Assembly: GCA_903915625.1 (NCBI GenBank)
Contig: CAIWTN010000099.1
Coordinates: 1 to 45,241 of the forward strand
Source: an uncultured Pseudomonadota bacterium
GTDB taxonomy: Bacteria > Bdellovibrionota_B > Oligoflexia > Oligoflexales > CAIYRB01
Length of the DNA: 45,241 bases
Direction: 5' to 3'
Shown: positions 25,236 through 32,979 of the stretch, piece after piece
Position numbering within the stretch: the stretch's first letter is position 1
How the letters are laid out: each line of letters opens with the position of its first letter
Program-made: the position numbers and the translations under genes
The notes under the pieces: generated by a model
Databases searched by the model: none
The model's input: only the letters and a program-made list of their open reading frames with translations
What the model was told of the DNA's origin: nothing

Positions 25236-26582
25236 ATGGCTATGGGAATGCGTGGTGTATCCAGCTTTGGTTTCGACAAAACTGTCGAGAAACTGATTGA
25301 GGTTGAAAAAATCCCAATTCAGCAGGCCAAGCAGCGCAAAGAGAAAGTGGTTGCAGAGAAGAAGGAGGTCGACAAACTCCAGAAGATGATCGCGGACCTT
25401 GATAAGGCTGCCGCGGGGATTAGAGGAAAAACCGATTTCTACCATTTGAAGGTGGAATCATCTCATCCTGACATTATTGAAGGAGTTATTAAGGGTCCTG
25501 CAGCGCTAGGTAGTTATGAATTTGAAGTTCGTGGTATGGCCAGAACTGATAAAAAACTAGCTTTTGGCTTCCCAGATAAAGATAAAACTGAAGTTGGCTT
25601 TGGCTACATGTCTATTGAGCGAGAAGACAAAGAGCCGGTCGATGTAGTGATTGAGCCAGGGTCGACGCTAGAGAAAGTGGCTCAGCAAATCAACGACTCC
25701 GAATCCGGAGTCCGTGCGATGGTAATCAATACTGGATTTAAGCCAGAACCGTATCGTCTACTGGTCGTCAGCGAAAAATCAGGTAAAGAGGCTACGGTTC
25801 ACATCGACGAAGACACCACCTTTCTCGAGTTTAAGAACCAGGTGACGGGCCGAAACTTGGACGTTCTCTTTGAGGACGTTCCTGTCACTGCAGATGAAAA
25901 TAATTTGAATGAATTGCTCGAGAATGTTTCGTTCCATGTCAAACGCGCGGAGCCTGGTACACGAGTTCAGGTGAGTGTTGTGAATGATTTGGATGCGACG
26001 GTTGCCGGAATTAAAGGTTTCGTTGAGAAATATAACGAAGTTGTTAAGTTTTCCAACGAACAGTCTAAAGATCCAAAGCAAGAGCAGCCTGGGCCTCTAG
26101 CTGGTGATGCGTCGGTTAGACAGGTCATGCGCAGTCTTCAAACTGGCATGTTTCCTGGCGGCGCACCTCCCGGAAAATATCAGAATCTATCTGATATTGG
26201 GATAAGCACCAACCCAAAGACTGGCGAATTAAATATGGACGAGTCTAAAGTCCGTGCCGCATTGACCGACAACTATGACAGTGTCGCGAATTTGTTTATT
26301 CGTTCTAAGTTCGGTGACGGTGTCGCAGAGCGCATCACGCAGAAGATTAAAGAGCTACGGGATCCGGGCTCCGGAGTTCTGCGAAGTAAGATGAGGGGCC
26401 TGGATACCATCATCGAGACCCAAGACAAGGCAATCGCGAACAAGGAGAGGCAGTTGGGAGAGAAGGAAGAGGCGATCAAACGGCGATTTTCGTCACTAGA
26501 AAGCCAAATGAATAATCTCCAAGCTCAAGGTCAATTTCTGGCGCAAAAGCTAGGTAGCGGTCAGTCCCAGGGAGGGGGCTGA
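25236..26582 (+). CDS. fliD: Flagellar hook-associated protein 2 (filament cap)
   Basis: FliD forms the cap under which flagellin polymerises. The 448-residue protein has the FliD N-terminal region (MGMRGVSSFGFDKTVEKLIEV, then a charged coiled coil to about residue 55), a central domain with GSYEFEVRGMAR and the FliD C-terminal signature LSDIGISTNPKTGELNMDES then VANLF. It ends in a coiled coil (about 385-435: IIETQDKAIANKERQLGEKE). ATG at 25236 or 25242 are both possible, with GAGG just upstream. fliS starts 12 bp after the stop. Its promoter must lie in the 78-bp divergent gap to the GNAT gene. Confidence 0.95.
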   Translation: MAMGMRGVSSFGFDKTVEKLIEVEKIPIQQAKQRKEKVVAEKKEVDKLQKMIADLDKAAAGIRGKTDFYHLKVESSHPDIIEGVIKGPAALGSYEFEVRGMARTDKKLAFGFPDKDKTEVGFGYMSIEREDKEPVDVVIEPGSTLEKVAQQINDSESGVRAMVINTGFKPEPYRLLVVSEKSGKEATVHIDEDTTFLEFKNQVTGRNLDVLFEDVPVTADENNLNELLENVSFHVKRAEPGTRVQVSVVNDLDATVAGIKGFVEKYNEVVKFSNEQSKDPKQEQPGPLAGDASVRQVMRSLQTGMFPGGAPPGKYQNLSDIGISTNPKTGELNMDESKVRAALTDNYDSVANLFIRSKFGDGVAERITQKIKELRDPGSGVLRSKMRGLDTIIETQDKAIANKERQLGEKEEAIKRRFSSLESQMNNLQAQGQFLAQKLGSGQSQGGG

Positions 26583-26594
26583 TAAGGGGAATCC

Positions 26595-27107
26595 ATGAGT
26601 AATCCATATAGCCAGTACCAAAAAACACAAGTGACTACCGCTAGCCGCGAGAAGGTACTCCTCATGCTTTATGAGGGAGCCATTCGCTTCGTTAAGCACG
26701 CCATCGTCGCGATGAAGCAGAAAAAGGTCGCGGAGAAGGGTAAGTACATCAGCAAGGCTACTGCAATATTGTCAGAGCTGATGGCTACGCTTGATTTCAA
26801 AGCAGGTGGCCAGCTTGCAATTGACCTAGAGAATCTCTACGTGTTCATGATTGATAAACTCATCGAGGGCAACATCAAGAATGATGTGGCATGTCTCGAG
26901 TCAGTTGAAAAACTACTTTTCACGCTGTACGAAGCTTGGAAAGATATCGTCGAAAATCCGCGGGCAGACGGAATCCCCTCGGCAAAATTGCAGCCAAAAG
27001 AATACAAAGTCTTTATGGAACAGCAAGCGCAGGGTGGAGCCGTGACTCCAGCACAGGCGAATAAAGCTGAAGAAAAAGCTCAGCCAGCTTTGAAATTTAC
27101 CGCTTAA
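26595..27107 (+). CDS. fliS: Flagellin export chaperone FliS
   Basis: FliS binds the C-terminus of flagellin in the cytoplasm and prevents early polymerisation. The 170-residue protein begins MSNPYSQYQKTQVTTASREK, with the usual NPYxxY start, then VLLMLYEGAIRFVKHA, the family signature. Four helices run to about residue 125. A 45-residue C-terminal tail rich in Ala, Gln and Lys is longer than usual (typical FliS about 125-135 residues). It is translated 12 bp after fliD. A strong hairpin follows the gene. Confidence 0.96.
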   Translation: MSNPYSQYQKTQVTTASREKVLLMLYEGAIRFVKHAIVAMKQKKVAEKGKYISKATAILSELMATLDFKAGGQLAIDLENLYVFMIDKLIEGNIKNDVACLESVEKLLFTLYEAWKDIVENPRADGIPSAKLQPKEYKVFMEQQAQGGAVTPAQANKAEEKAQPALKFTA

Positions 27108-27116
27108 TTGTAATTC

Positions 27117-27152
27117 TTTCGTGGTTTTGTGCTTCGGCGCAAGGCCACGAAA
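27117..27152 (+). terminator. UUCG-capped hairpin after fliS
   Basis: TTTCGTGG (27117-27124) pairs perfectly with CCACGAAA (27145-27152). Inside, TTGTGC (27127-27132) pairs with GCGCAA (27137-27142) around the very stable loop C(TTCG)G, with one G-T wobble. It starts 9 bp after the fliS stop. There is no long T-tract, so it may act as a weak terminator or as an mRNA 3'-end stabiliser. It separates fliS from flgE. Confidence 0.6.
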
Positions 27153-27296
27153 AACCCTCTTCGCTCCTGCCAATCGCCGTCAATTAATGTGTTTTCACAA
27201 CAATCTACCGGCGTCTGATCCCCGTGCTAGTCTATATCTGTAGCGTTTTTCTTTGGTAACTATTGTTTTACCTTGGCTACAGGGGAGAGTACCCGC

Positions 27297-28664
27297 ATGG
27301 CAATCAGCCAGTCGCTGTACAGTGGTATCACTGGATTATCTGCTAACTCCGATGGCATGGCGGTTATCGCAAACAACATTGCGAACGCTAACGGCAAAGG
27401 CTTTAAAAAGGACCGTGCTGAGTTTTCGGACATCTTGTCCGGCGACTTGTCTACTGGCACGACCTCAAGTGCCATCGGCCGTGGTGCCCGGCTAACTAGT
27501 GTCCGAACCATGCACTCGCAGGGTGGCTTGGCGGTGACGGATAATCTCACCGACTTGGCTATTCAGGGTAGTGGCTTCTTTATGGTGAGCCATCCTCGCT
27601 CCACGGGTGACGTCGGGACGATCGCGAATAACCGTCTGGAAACGAAGGTCGGCAATGTTCAGGAGTCAGCTGGGCAGTTTTTTACCCGTAGTGGTGCCTT
27701 CTTAATTGATAAAGACGGTTACCTTGCGGACACGAATGGCGGCCGTGTTCAAGGATATCTAACCAATGAGTACGGTGCGATGTCGACGCGAGTTCAGGAC
27801 ATTCACCTGGATACGAACTCAATTCCTCCTGCTCCTACGTCACATTTACTTATGGGGATTAACCTGGATTCGCGTTCGCGGATTTCAGCTGAACAATTCG
27901 ATATAAACAAGCCTGAGTTGATGTCGAATTACAATAGTAACATCACTGTTTTTGACAGTCAGGGTGGTGCACATCAGGTCACTACCTATTTTAAACGGCT
28001 AGACGATGCAGAAGGTATTACCTGGGAGTGGCATGCCACAGTCGACGGCTCCGAGGTCGTAGATGCCGGTGATAGTAAGTTAAAAGAGATCGGCAAAGGG
28101 ATTTTGAAGTTTGATCCCAAGGGCATTCTTCTCGAGAATAAAGTTGAAATGTCTGAAGTTAACTTTGCTGGCGGCGTAGCACAGGGCCAGAAAATTGACT
28201 TTGATTTCGGCAAGAGCATTGCTGAGGGTGGCAACGGCGTTGGCGCCAGTACATCGATCGCAGCGAAAAGTAATACTAACTTTCATCAGCAGAATGGTTA
28301 TGAGTCCGGCAACATTAAATCTTTGCGAATTGAAGTCGACGGTACGATTCGCGGGATTTTCACCAACGGGTTAACTCGGCCATTAGGAGCTGTGGTTCTA
28401 GCCACATTTGAGAATCAGGATGGTTTGTTAAAGGCGGGGCATAATCAATTTTATTCGACGATTGAGTCGGGACCACCAAAAGTTGGCATGGCCCAAACAG
28501 CAGCGCGTGGCTCTATCTATGCATCGTCCCTTGAAGAATCCAACGTCGACTTGGCCGCTGAATTTGTAAATATGATTATGACTCAGCGTGGATTCCAAGC
28601 GAACTCCAGATCGATCACCACGACAGATACCATGTACGAAGAGGTCATCAATCTGAAGCGCTAA
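27297..28664 (+). CDS. flgE: Flagellar hook protein FlgE
   Basis: Hook subunit joining rod and filament. The 455-residue protein starts MAISQSLYSGITGLSANSDG then MAVIANNIANANGKGFKKDR, the FlgE/rod family N-terminus. It continues with LTDLAIQGSGFFMV, FTRSGAFLIDKDGYLADTNG, the central FlgE domain (GVAQGQKIDFDFG), and the C-terminal QTAARGSIYASSLEESNVDL then TQRGFQANSRSITTTDTMYE. GGGGAG lies upstream of the ATG. No flgD, flgK or fliK gene is adjacent, so the hook gene is separated from its usual operon. FlgE is preferred over FlgF/FlgG because of the length and the middle domain. Confidence 0.93.
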   Translation: MAISQSLYSGITGLSANSDGMAVIANNIANANGKGFKKDRAEFSDILSGDLSTGTTSSAIGRGARLTSVRTMHSQGGLAVTDNLTDLAIQGSGFFMVSHPRSTGDVGTIANNRLETKVGNVQESAGQFFTRSGAFLIDKDGYLADTNGGRVQGYLTNEYGAMSTRVQDIHLDTNSIPPAPTSHLLMGINLDSRSRISAEQFDINKPELMSNYNSNITVFDSQGGAHQVTTYFKRLDDAEGITWEWHATVDGSEVVDAGDSKLKEIGKGILKFDPKGILLENKVEMSEVNFAGGVAQGQKIDFDFGKSIAEGGNGVGASTSIAAKSNTNFHQQNGYESGNIKSLRIEVDGTIRGIFTNGLTRPLGAVVLATFENQDGLLKAGHNQFYSTIESGPPKVGMAQTAARGSIYASSLEESNVDLAAEFVNMIMTQRGFQANSRSITTTDTMYEEVINLKR

Positions 28665-28681
28665 GATTTAGCCTTAAGTAA

Positions 28682-29110
28682 TTAAATCGCTTTATTAATG
28701 ACGATTTTTACTTTTGAGCCCGCAGCAACTTGGTCGGCGATTCCCACAAGGTCGCCGGCCTCGTCGCGTCCGGCGGAGCCGTCTTTGTCGAGGCGGGCCT
28801 TAATGCGCAGCGATTTTGGTACATCCCCACCGCTCATCACTGTGACATTCTCGCTGTTGAGTTCAGCTTTGTAAAAGGTGCCTTTGGCATCTTTTTCCAG
28901 ATTTACTTTCACAGCACCATAAGGCATCGGCATGCTGCTTGCAGCGTCATAAATAGTCACATACAGAGTCCGAATTCCCGTATTTTTTTTAAGTAGTGCT
29001 GCGTCATCGAGGCTTACTTCGATGTCGGCAAATTTTTTCGTGCCTTCGGCGGCAGCTAGCGGTGCCAAGCAAATGCTGGCCATGACAGTGAGACTCCGGA
29101 AGATGCGCAT
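28682..29110 (-). CDS. Periplasmic protein like the CcmI/CycH C-terminal domain
   Basis: 142 residues with a cleavable signal peptide (hydrophobic core ending LAAAEG, about residue 22). The mature part follows the pattern of the C-terminal periplasmic domain of CcmI/CycH (cytochrome c biogenesis): a strand TLYVTIYDAASSMPMPYGAV (family VFIFARAANGPPMPLAV), then LRIKARLDKDGSAGRDEAGD and LVGIADQVAAGSKVKIVI (family ARISKSGNA..GDLxG...V..G). The membrane and TPR parts of CcmI are absent, and no other ccm genes are present. AAGG lies 8 nt before the ATG. Its stop is 17 bp from the convergent flgE stop. The homology is by pattern and moderate. Confidence 0.75.
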   Translation of the reverse strand: MRIFRSLTVMASICLAPLAAAEGTKKFADIEVSLDDAALLKKNTGIRTLYVTIYDAASSMPMPYGAVKVNLEKDAKGTFYKAELNSENVTVMSGGDVPKSLRIKARLDKDGSAGRDEAGDLVGIADQVAAGSKVKIVINKAI

Positions 29111-29404
29111 GGGTGTAGCCTTTCAAATTGTACTTTTCCCTGAAAAAGTAGCATGGCAGCTGTGGACGAAAAAAGCAGCGATTTCGCCAGTCCACGCGCT
29201 CCAGTGAATTTTTGTGTAAAATCAGGATCTTGCAATTTCAAATCCCGTCAAGCTCTGGGCTCGTGCTCATTGCGATCCTCACAGCGAGTCGATAACTTTT
29301 TGTTACCTTTGCTTTTTTGATCATAACTTTAAGATTTATTAAATTGTGTCGAAACCCCTTAAGGCGAGGGTCGGCGGTGATGCGCCAATAGAGGGGGACG
29401 TATC
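29111..29404. other. Intergenic region between divergent genes
   Basis: 294 bp between the CcmI-like gene (-) and the lipoprotein gene (+). It contains an AT-rich stretch (about 29290-29350) suited to hold promoters for both genes. I could not pick out a convincing -35/-10 pair, small ORF or RNA. Confidence 0.4.
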
Positions 29405-30559
29405 ATGTTCAGAGCAATTCTAAGCGCGATCATTGCGCTAACGACGCTGGCATGCGGCGGCGATGGTAACTTCAACGCAAAAAACAATTTGCCAGAACCA
29501 TCCACCTTACCGACGGCTGCGCCGGATGGTAAAGCAGCAGATGCCACAGCGGTAAGCTCGCCAACTCAAGCGGCGCCTGCACCTACAGTCACAATATCTG
29601 TTCCAGTCGCTGCATCAACAGCAGCTGAAGCTCCAGCCAGCGCGCCAGCGGTAACTGACGTGCCTCCAGTAGTCCCGACGACTCCGGTGGTCCCGACGAC
29701 TCCGGTGGTCCCGACGCCAATTCCAGTTTGTCCGCAGAAAAATGCCAAAATCTTAGTGCTCGATTTTAAATCTGGTTGGTGGTCCGGTGACGGCGGTGAC
29801 TTTGTAGATCGCATAGTGAACGGGCTTTCGCTGGACTGCAAGGGCACCGTCGCAATGGAGTATCATCACTTCGTGCGGTCAGCCACAACCGCTGTGCAAG
29901 GCAGCGAGCGCAGCAACGTAATTAATACCGAGCTGGTTTCCCCAGCCATCTCGATTACGACGGGAAGCCCATTTTTTTCAAAGGCGTTTGCTGATCCAAC
30001 ATGGTCCTCATATACCCAAATTTGGCTGCTATCAGGGTCTAGTTCAGATAGTGCTGATGTACCAATCACGGATCCATTTTTCGCTCAAATTCTGAACAAA
30101 ATAAATGCCAGCAAGGCTAGTTTGTTTATCGGGGTGGGCTTCGGATCAATTTCGCATGCGAATATTTTAACGCAGCAATTAAACTTAGGAACCGTGTTTT
30201 CTACCATACAGCCGCAAGGCAATATTTTGAATCCTATGCGAGGTGTGAGCTTGAGCTCGAGCTTAAACGACACTCAGTTCAACAGTTCTCATCCGATATT
30301 TGGGAATGGCGTAAAGACGATAGCTGATCAGCTGATTGTCGGCGGGACGCCAGCGCACGGGGACAGAATTGCAGCACTTTCGGGCTTCTCAGTTCTAGCT
30401 ACAGACAATCTGAAACAGGCGAGTATTTCTGTGGGTTCGGTGCTCGCTCGCAAGACTGTCTTAGAGGCTAACTTACCGCGATACTATGCGGGATGGAGTA
30501 ACTTAAGTGATGACACCATGCAGCTTTTGAAAAATATAGTTGTCTACCTAGTGAACTAG
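29405..30559 (+). CDS. Lipoprotein with Pro/Thr linker and GATase1-like domain
   Basis: 384 residues. The signal ends TTLACGG with a probable lipidation cysteine at 17 (the -3 residue is Thr, so the lipobox is loose). A Pro/Ala/Thr-rich linker (about 35-115) includes tandem VVPTTP units. The folded domain (about 115-384) begins AKILVLDFKSGWWSGDGGDF. It also contains YTQIWLLSGSSSDSADVPIT, KASLFIGVGFGSISHANIL and SSHPIFGNGVKTIADQL, a layout like flavodoxin-like class I glutamine amidotransferase/ThuA folds, but no catalytic Cys-His-Glu triad is visible. A GGGGG element precedes the ATG. It is probably surface- or periplasm-exposed, and its function is unknown. Confidence 0.78.
   Translation: MFRAILSAIIALTTLACGGDGNFNAKNNLPEPSTLPTAAPDGKAADATAVSSPTQAAPAPTVTISVPVAASTAAEAPASAPAVTDVPPVVPTTPVVPTTPVVPTPIPVCPQKNAKILVLDFKSGWWSGDGGDFVDRIVNGLSLDCKGTVAMEYHHFVRSATTAVQGSERSNVINTELVSPAISITTGSPFFSKAFADPTWSSYTQIWLLSGSSSDSADVPITDPFFAQILNKINASKASLFIGVGFGSISHANILTQQLNLGTVFSTIQPQGNILNPMRGVSLSSSLNDTQFNSSHPIFGNGVKTIADQLIVGGTPAHGDRIAALSGFSVLATDNLKQASISVGSVLARKTVLEANLPRYYAGWSNLSDDTMQLLKNIVVYLVN
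29672..29716 (+). repeat. 18-bp tandem repeat encoding VVPTTP linker units
   Basis: GTCCCGACGACTCCGGTG occurs twice in perfect tandem (29672-29689, 29690-29707) followed by a nine-base partial copy. It lies in the linker of the lipoprotein gene and encodes Val-Pro-Thr-Thr-Pro-Val units. Such in-frame repeats can vary in number by slippage and so change linker length. Confidence 0.85.
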
Positions 30560-30575
30560 CGTCTAGCGCATGTGA

Positions 30576-30602
30576 GTTAATTAGCGCCAGACACTAATTA
30601 AC
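30576..30602. terminator. Perfect palindrome between convergent genes
   Basis: GTTAATTAG (30576-30584) and CTAATTAAC (30594-30602) form a perfect 9-bp stem with a 9-nt loop. It lies between the stop of the lipoprotein gene and the stop of plsC, whose TAG is inside the 3' arm. It probably ends transcription from both sides, although the stem is AT-rich and has no long T-tract. Confidence 0.5.
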
Positions 30603-31328
30603 CAGCACCTTGTGAGCTGCAATGATTAGTTGTCTCGCTCGTTCAGCATATAACTCGATATCGTCGTTTTCTGTGGGTGCAGGCAAGGCTGGAAGTACTT
30701 TGATTTGAATTTTCGCCCTTCCTGGTACCCAGGAATGTTTAGGTAGCATGGCGCCTGCGCCATGAATGGCCACGGGTAGTACTGGTACCCTCTCGGTGCA
30801 GGCCAAACGAAAAGCCCCAATTTTGAAGGCTTTTATCGTACCATCGAGCGATCTTGTGCCCTCCGGAAAAAAGAACATCGACACGCCCTGCTGCAGTCTC
30901 TGAGCGCTTGCAGCGAGGGCATCTGCGCCGCTCTGACGATTGCTGCGATCCACTGCGACGTAGTTTGCCCATCGCATGGCTCGTCCTATTACAGGAATCC
31001 GAAACACAGAGTCCTTGCTTAGCCAGCGGAATTGAATCCCAAGGTAATAGATTCCCCAGATATCCGACATGCTTTCATGATTGGCAATGATCACCATGGG
31101 CTGGTGATCCTGCGGGAGGTTTTCTTTACCCTCAATCTCGCAGCTCCATCCTGGCATGAGCCGAATGATGGTTTTCCCCCATAAAGAGGCGACCCCATGC
31201 ACCGATCGCCCGTCTTTTTCCTTGCCGCGGATGCTTTCCCAGGCATGCAACACAGTTAGCAGGGCAAAAAGCACAAGCGTAATCACGGTGGTCATAGTCC
31301 AGAAATAGAGGCCTCTTAGCACCTTCAT
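30594..31328 (-). CDS. plsC: 1-acyl-sn-glycerol-3-phosphate acyltransferase
   Basis: PlsC acylates lysophosphatidate to phosphatidate in membrane phospholipid synthesis. The 244-residue protein has an N-terminal membrane segment (about 10-30), the catalytic H-x4-D as NHESMSD (His84, Asp89), the substrate-binding block KDSVFRIPVIGRAMRWANYV and FFPEGTRS (EGTR at 156-159), then LPVAIHGAGAMLP. This is the normal length for the family. It starts 6 bp after the coaBC-like stop, so the two are probably cotranscribed. It ends at the palindrome shared with the convergent lipoprotein gene. Confidence 0.95.
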   Translation of the reverse strand: MKVLRGLYFWTMTTVITLVLFALLTVLHAWESIRGKEKDGRSVHGVASLWGKTIIRLMPGWSCEIEGKENLPQDHQPMVIIANHESMSDIWGIYYLGIQFRWLSKDSVFRIPVIGRAMRWANYVAVDRSNRQSGADALAASAQRLQQGVSMFFFPEGTRSLDGTIKAFKIGAFRLACTERVPVLPVAIHGAGAMLPKHSWVPGRAKIQIKVLPALPAPTENDDIELYAERARQLIIAAHKVLVN

Positions 31329-31334
31329 AGTTGC

Positions 31335-32588
31335 TCAATCTCCAGCTGCATGGATCCCGGATGCTACGTGGTGGGCAATTGCGTGTGCGACTTCCCGCTT
31401 GCCGGATAACTCGACCAAGCGAATTTCTTGCTTGTTGCTACCCAGCGTTGCTAACAGGGCTGTATGTCTTTCCGCATCGACGTGCGCTAAATCATTGAGC
31501 ACCATGAGACTAAGGCCATACTTGGCAATATATTCGCTAGCTAGTTCCTTGGCTCTATGGTCGGTTAAGCCCGTTTCCAGTTTAAAGCCAACCTTGATAC
31601 CAGAGCTTGGATGAATTTCGGCGATGATCTTAGGGGTGCGGACTAAGTTGACCGTCATGTGCTCTGTCGAGCTACTACTGATCTTGCCGCTTTGCTTGTG
31701 GTCCGGCTTGAAGTCTAGGACCGATGCCGCAAGTACAGCTGCCGCAGCCCCGTCTTTGAGAGCGTCCGTAGCTTTTTCAGCCATGTCCTCGTTGGTGAAG
31801 ACCGACGCCAAAGAACTATACACTCGCGGTTGGCGCGGACAGGGGCCTGCCACAATATGAGTATCGATTCCTAAGCGGAATAGCTCTTCGGCAATTAATG
31901 ATCCGAGGGTACCGGTTGAATAGTTTGAGAGGTAGCGGACGTCGTCTATATAGCCTCTGGTTGTGCCGAGTGTGATGAGCGCAGAGGCCCCATTCGCACG
32001 GCTACGGTTCAGCAGATGTGCTGCCTCATCAGCTAAAATCGCGGGATCAGGGAACTTCTGCTTACCCTCTTCCCGGCGGGAAGCTAGGCGATGCACTCCC
32101 ATGTCCATCAGAGCTTTGATGTTTCTACTGACTGCTGGCGCTTGGACCAAACTGTCGTGCATGTTTGGTAACATGAGCACTGGTTTGCCGCTGCCGAGAT
32201 AAGATGCCACTAACGCTGTAGCTGGTGTGTCCGTTAAGCCATTGGCGCATTTGCCCAGCAGGTTGGCTGAGGCTGGGGCACCAATACAGGCATCGCCAAG
32301 AGCAATATGAGAAGCATCCCCGCTAAACTCTCGTCGGACGTCGCGACCTGCGGCCCACGCGAGAGCCATCGGGGTCACAAATTGAGCTCCGCCGTTAGTG
32401 AGCCAAGGAGTTACGTTCGCACCCAGTCGCCTGAGGCTACGTATAAAGCGGACCGATTCGACCGCGCTAATTGAGCCCGAGACTATAACGTCCAGGTTCC
32501 GATCAACTAGAGCATCAGACCTACGTTCGACCATGAGGTCGCTGTTATAGGCCGTGCCCACGGTCGTCATTGGCGATACGGTCTTCAT
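31335..32588 (-). CDS. coaBC: Divergent CoaBC-like bifunctional CoA biosynthesis protein
   Basis: CoaBC normally makes 4'-phosphopantothenoylcysteine (CoaB) and decarboxylates it (CoaC). The 417-residue protein has the flavoprotein half (VSGSISAVESVRFIRSLRRL, the His94 region GDASHIALGD, and GAPASANLLGK, matching PASANT). The CoaB half has LGTTRGYIDDVRYLSNYSTG for GPTREPIDPVRxxxNxSSG, VLDFKPDHKQSGK for VADYRP..K, and VGFKLET. Key differences: the PxMN motif reads PNMH (141-144), and the flexible loop that normally carries the decarboxylase cysteine reads LASRREEGKQKFP with none. So the CoaC step may be altered. ATG at 32588 has AGGA upstream. plsC follows 6 bp later. Confidence 0.85.
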   Translation of the reverse strand: MKTVSPMTTVGTAYNSDLMVERRSDALVDRNLDVIVSGSISAVESVRFIRSLRRLGANVTPWLTNGGAQFVTPMALAWAAGRDVRREFSGDASHIALGDACIGAPASANLLGKCANGLTDTPATALVASYLGSGKPVLMLPNMHDSLVQAPAVSRNIKALMDMGVHRLASRREEGKQKFPDPAILADEAAHLLNRSRANGASALITLGTTRGYIDDVRYLSNYSTGTLGSLIAEELFRLGIDTHIVAGPCPRQPRVYSSLASVFTNEDMAEKATDALKDGAAAAVLAASVLDFKPDHKQSGKISSSSTEHMTVNLVRTPKIIAEIHPSSGIKVGFKLETGLTDHRAKELASEYIAKYGLSLMVLNDLAHVDAERHTALLATLGSNKQEIRLVELSGKREVAHAIAHHVASGIHAAGD

Positions 32589-32657
32589 CGGCGGTCCTGC
32601 GTCGTGCTGCAAGTGAAGGACTCACAGTAGCGAGGACCTGCCTTTGCAGTCAACCAA

Positions 32658-32822
32658 TTAGGCTTTAGCTGCCGATTGCTTCAGCTCGTTAGCGTTGGGC
32701 TTATTCAGCGGCAAGCTTGGAGCTGTAGTTCCGTGCAGACGGATTTGATTTTTGCGTTTGTTGCCTTGTTTTGCCAACTTGGCCACGCGGCGTGTCTTGT
32801 GCTTTTTTGTAGGTGAACCCAT
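32658..32822 (-). CDS. Small highly basic protein (54 aa), ribosomal-protein-like
   Basis: Short ORF: ATG at 32822, TAA at 32658. It starts MGSPTKKHKTRRVAKLAKQG and continues NKRKNQIRLHG, then a more neutral tail ending QSAAKA. It has about 16 Lys/Arg residues and only one acidic residue (Glu46). GGGAG lies 5 nt before the ATG, a good ribosome-binding site. The composition resembles small ribosomal proteins such as bL32 or bTHX, or a nucleic-acid-binding protein, but I do not match it to any named family. It lies 69 bp upstream of coaBC on the same strand and is divergent from a small outer-membrane protein gene. Confidence 0.7.
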   Translation of the reverse strand: MGSPTKKHKTRRVAKLAKQGNKRKNQIRLHGTTAPSLPLNKPNANELKQSAAKA

Positions 32823-32979
32823 GGCATCTCCCGAAGCTCTATGAACTCGGCAACCTAAGAGAATACAGCGGCAAAAGCAAGGGCGATTTATGACACCGAA
32901 GATTTTCCTATCCCCTTGGTGGGCCTAGTGGCAAACTTTTACGACATCTGAAGTGGACTGTTCTCAATGAGGTGGCGAA

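Noticed and set aside
25158-25445. N-terminal extension of the antisense GNAT gene
   Set aside because: It would run into the fliD coding region on the other strand, and the GNAT fold starts only after the ATG at 25157.
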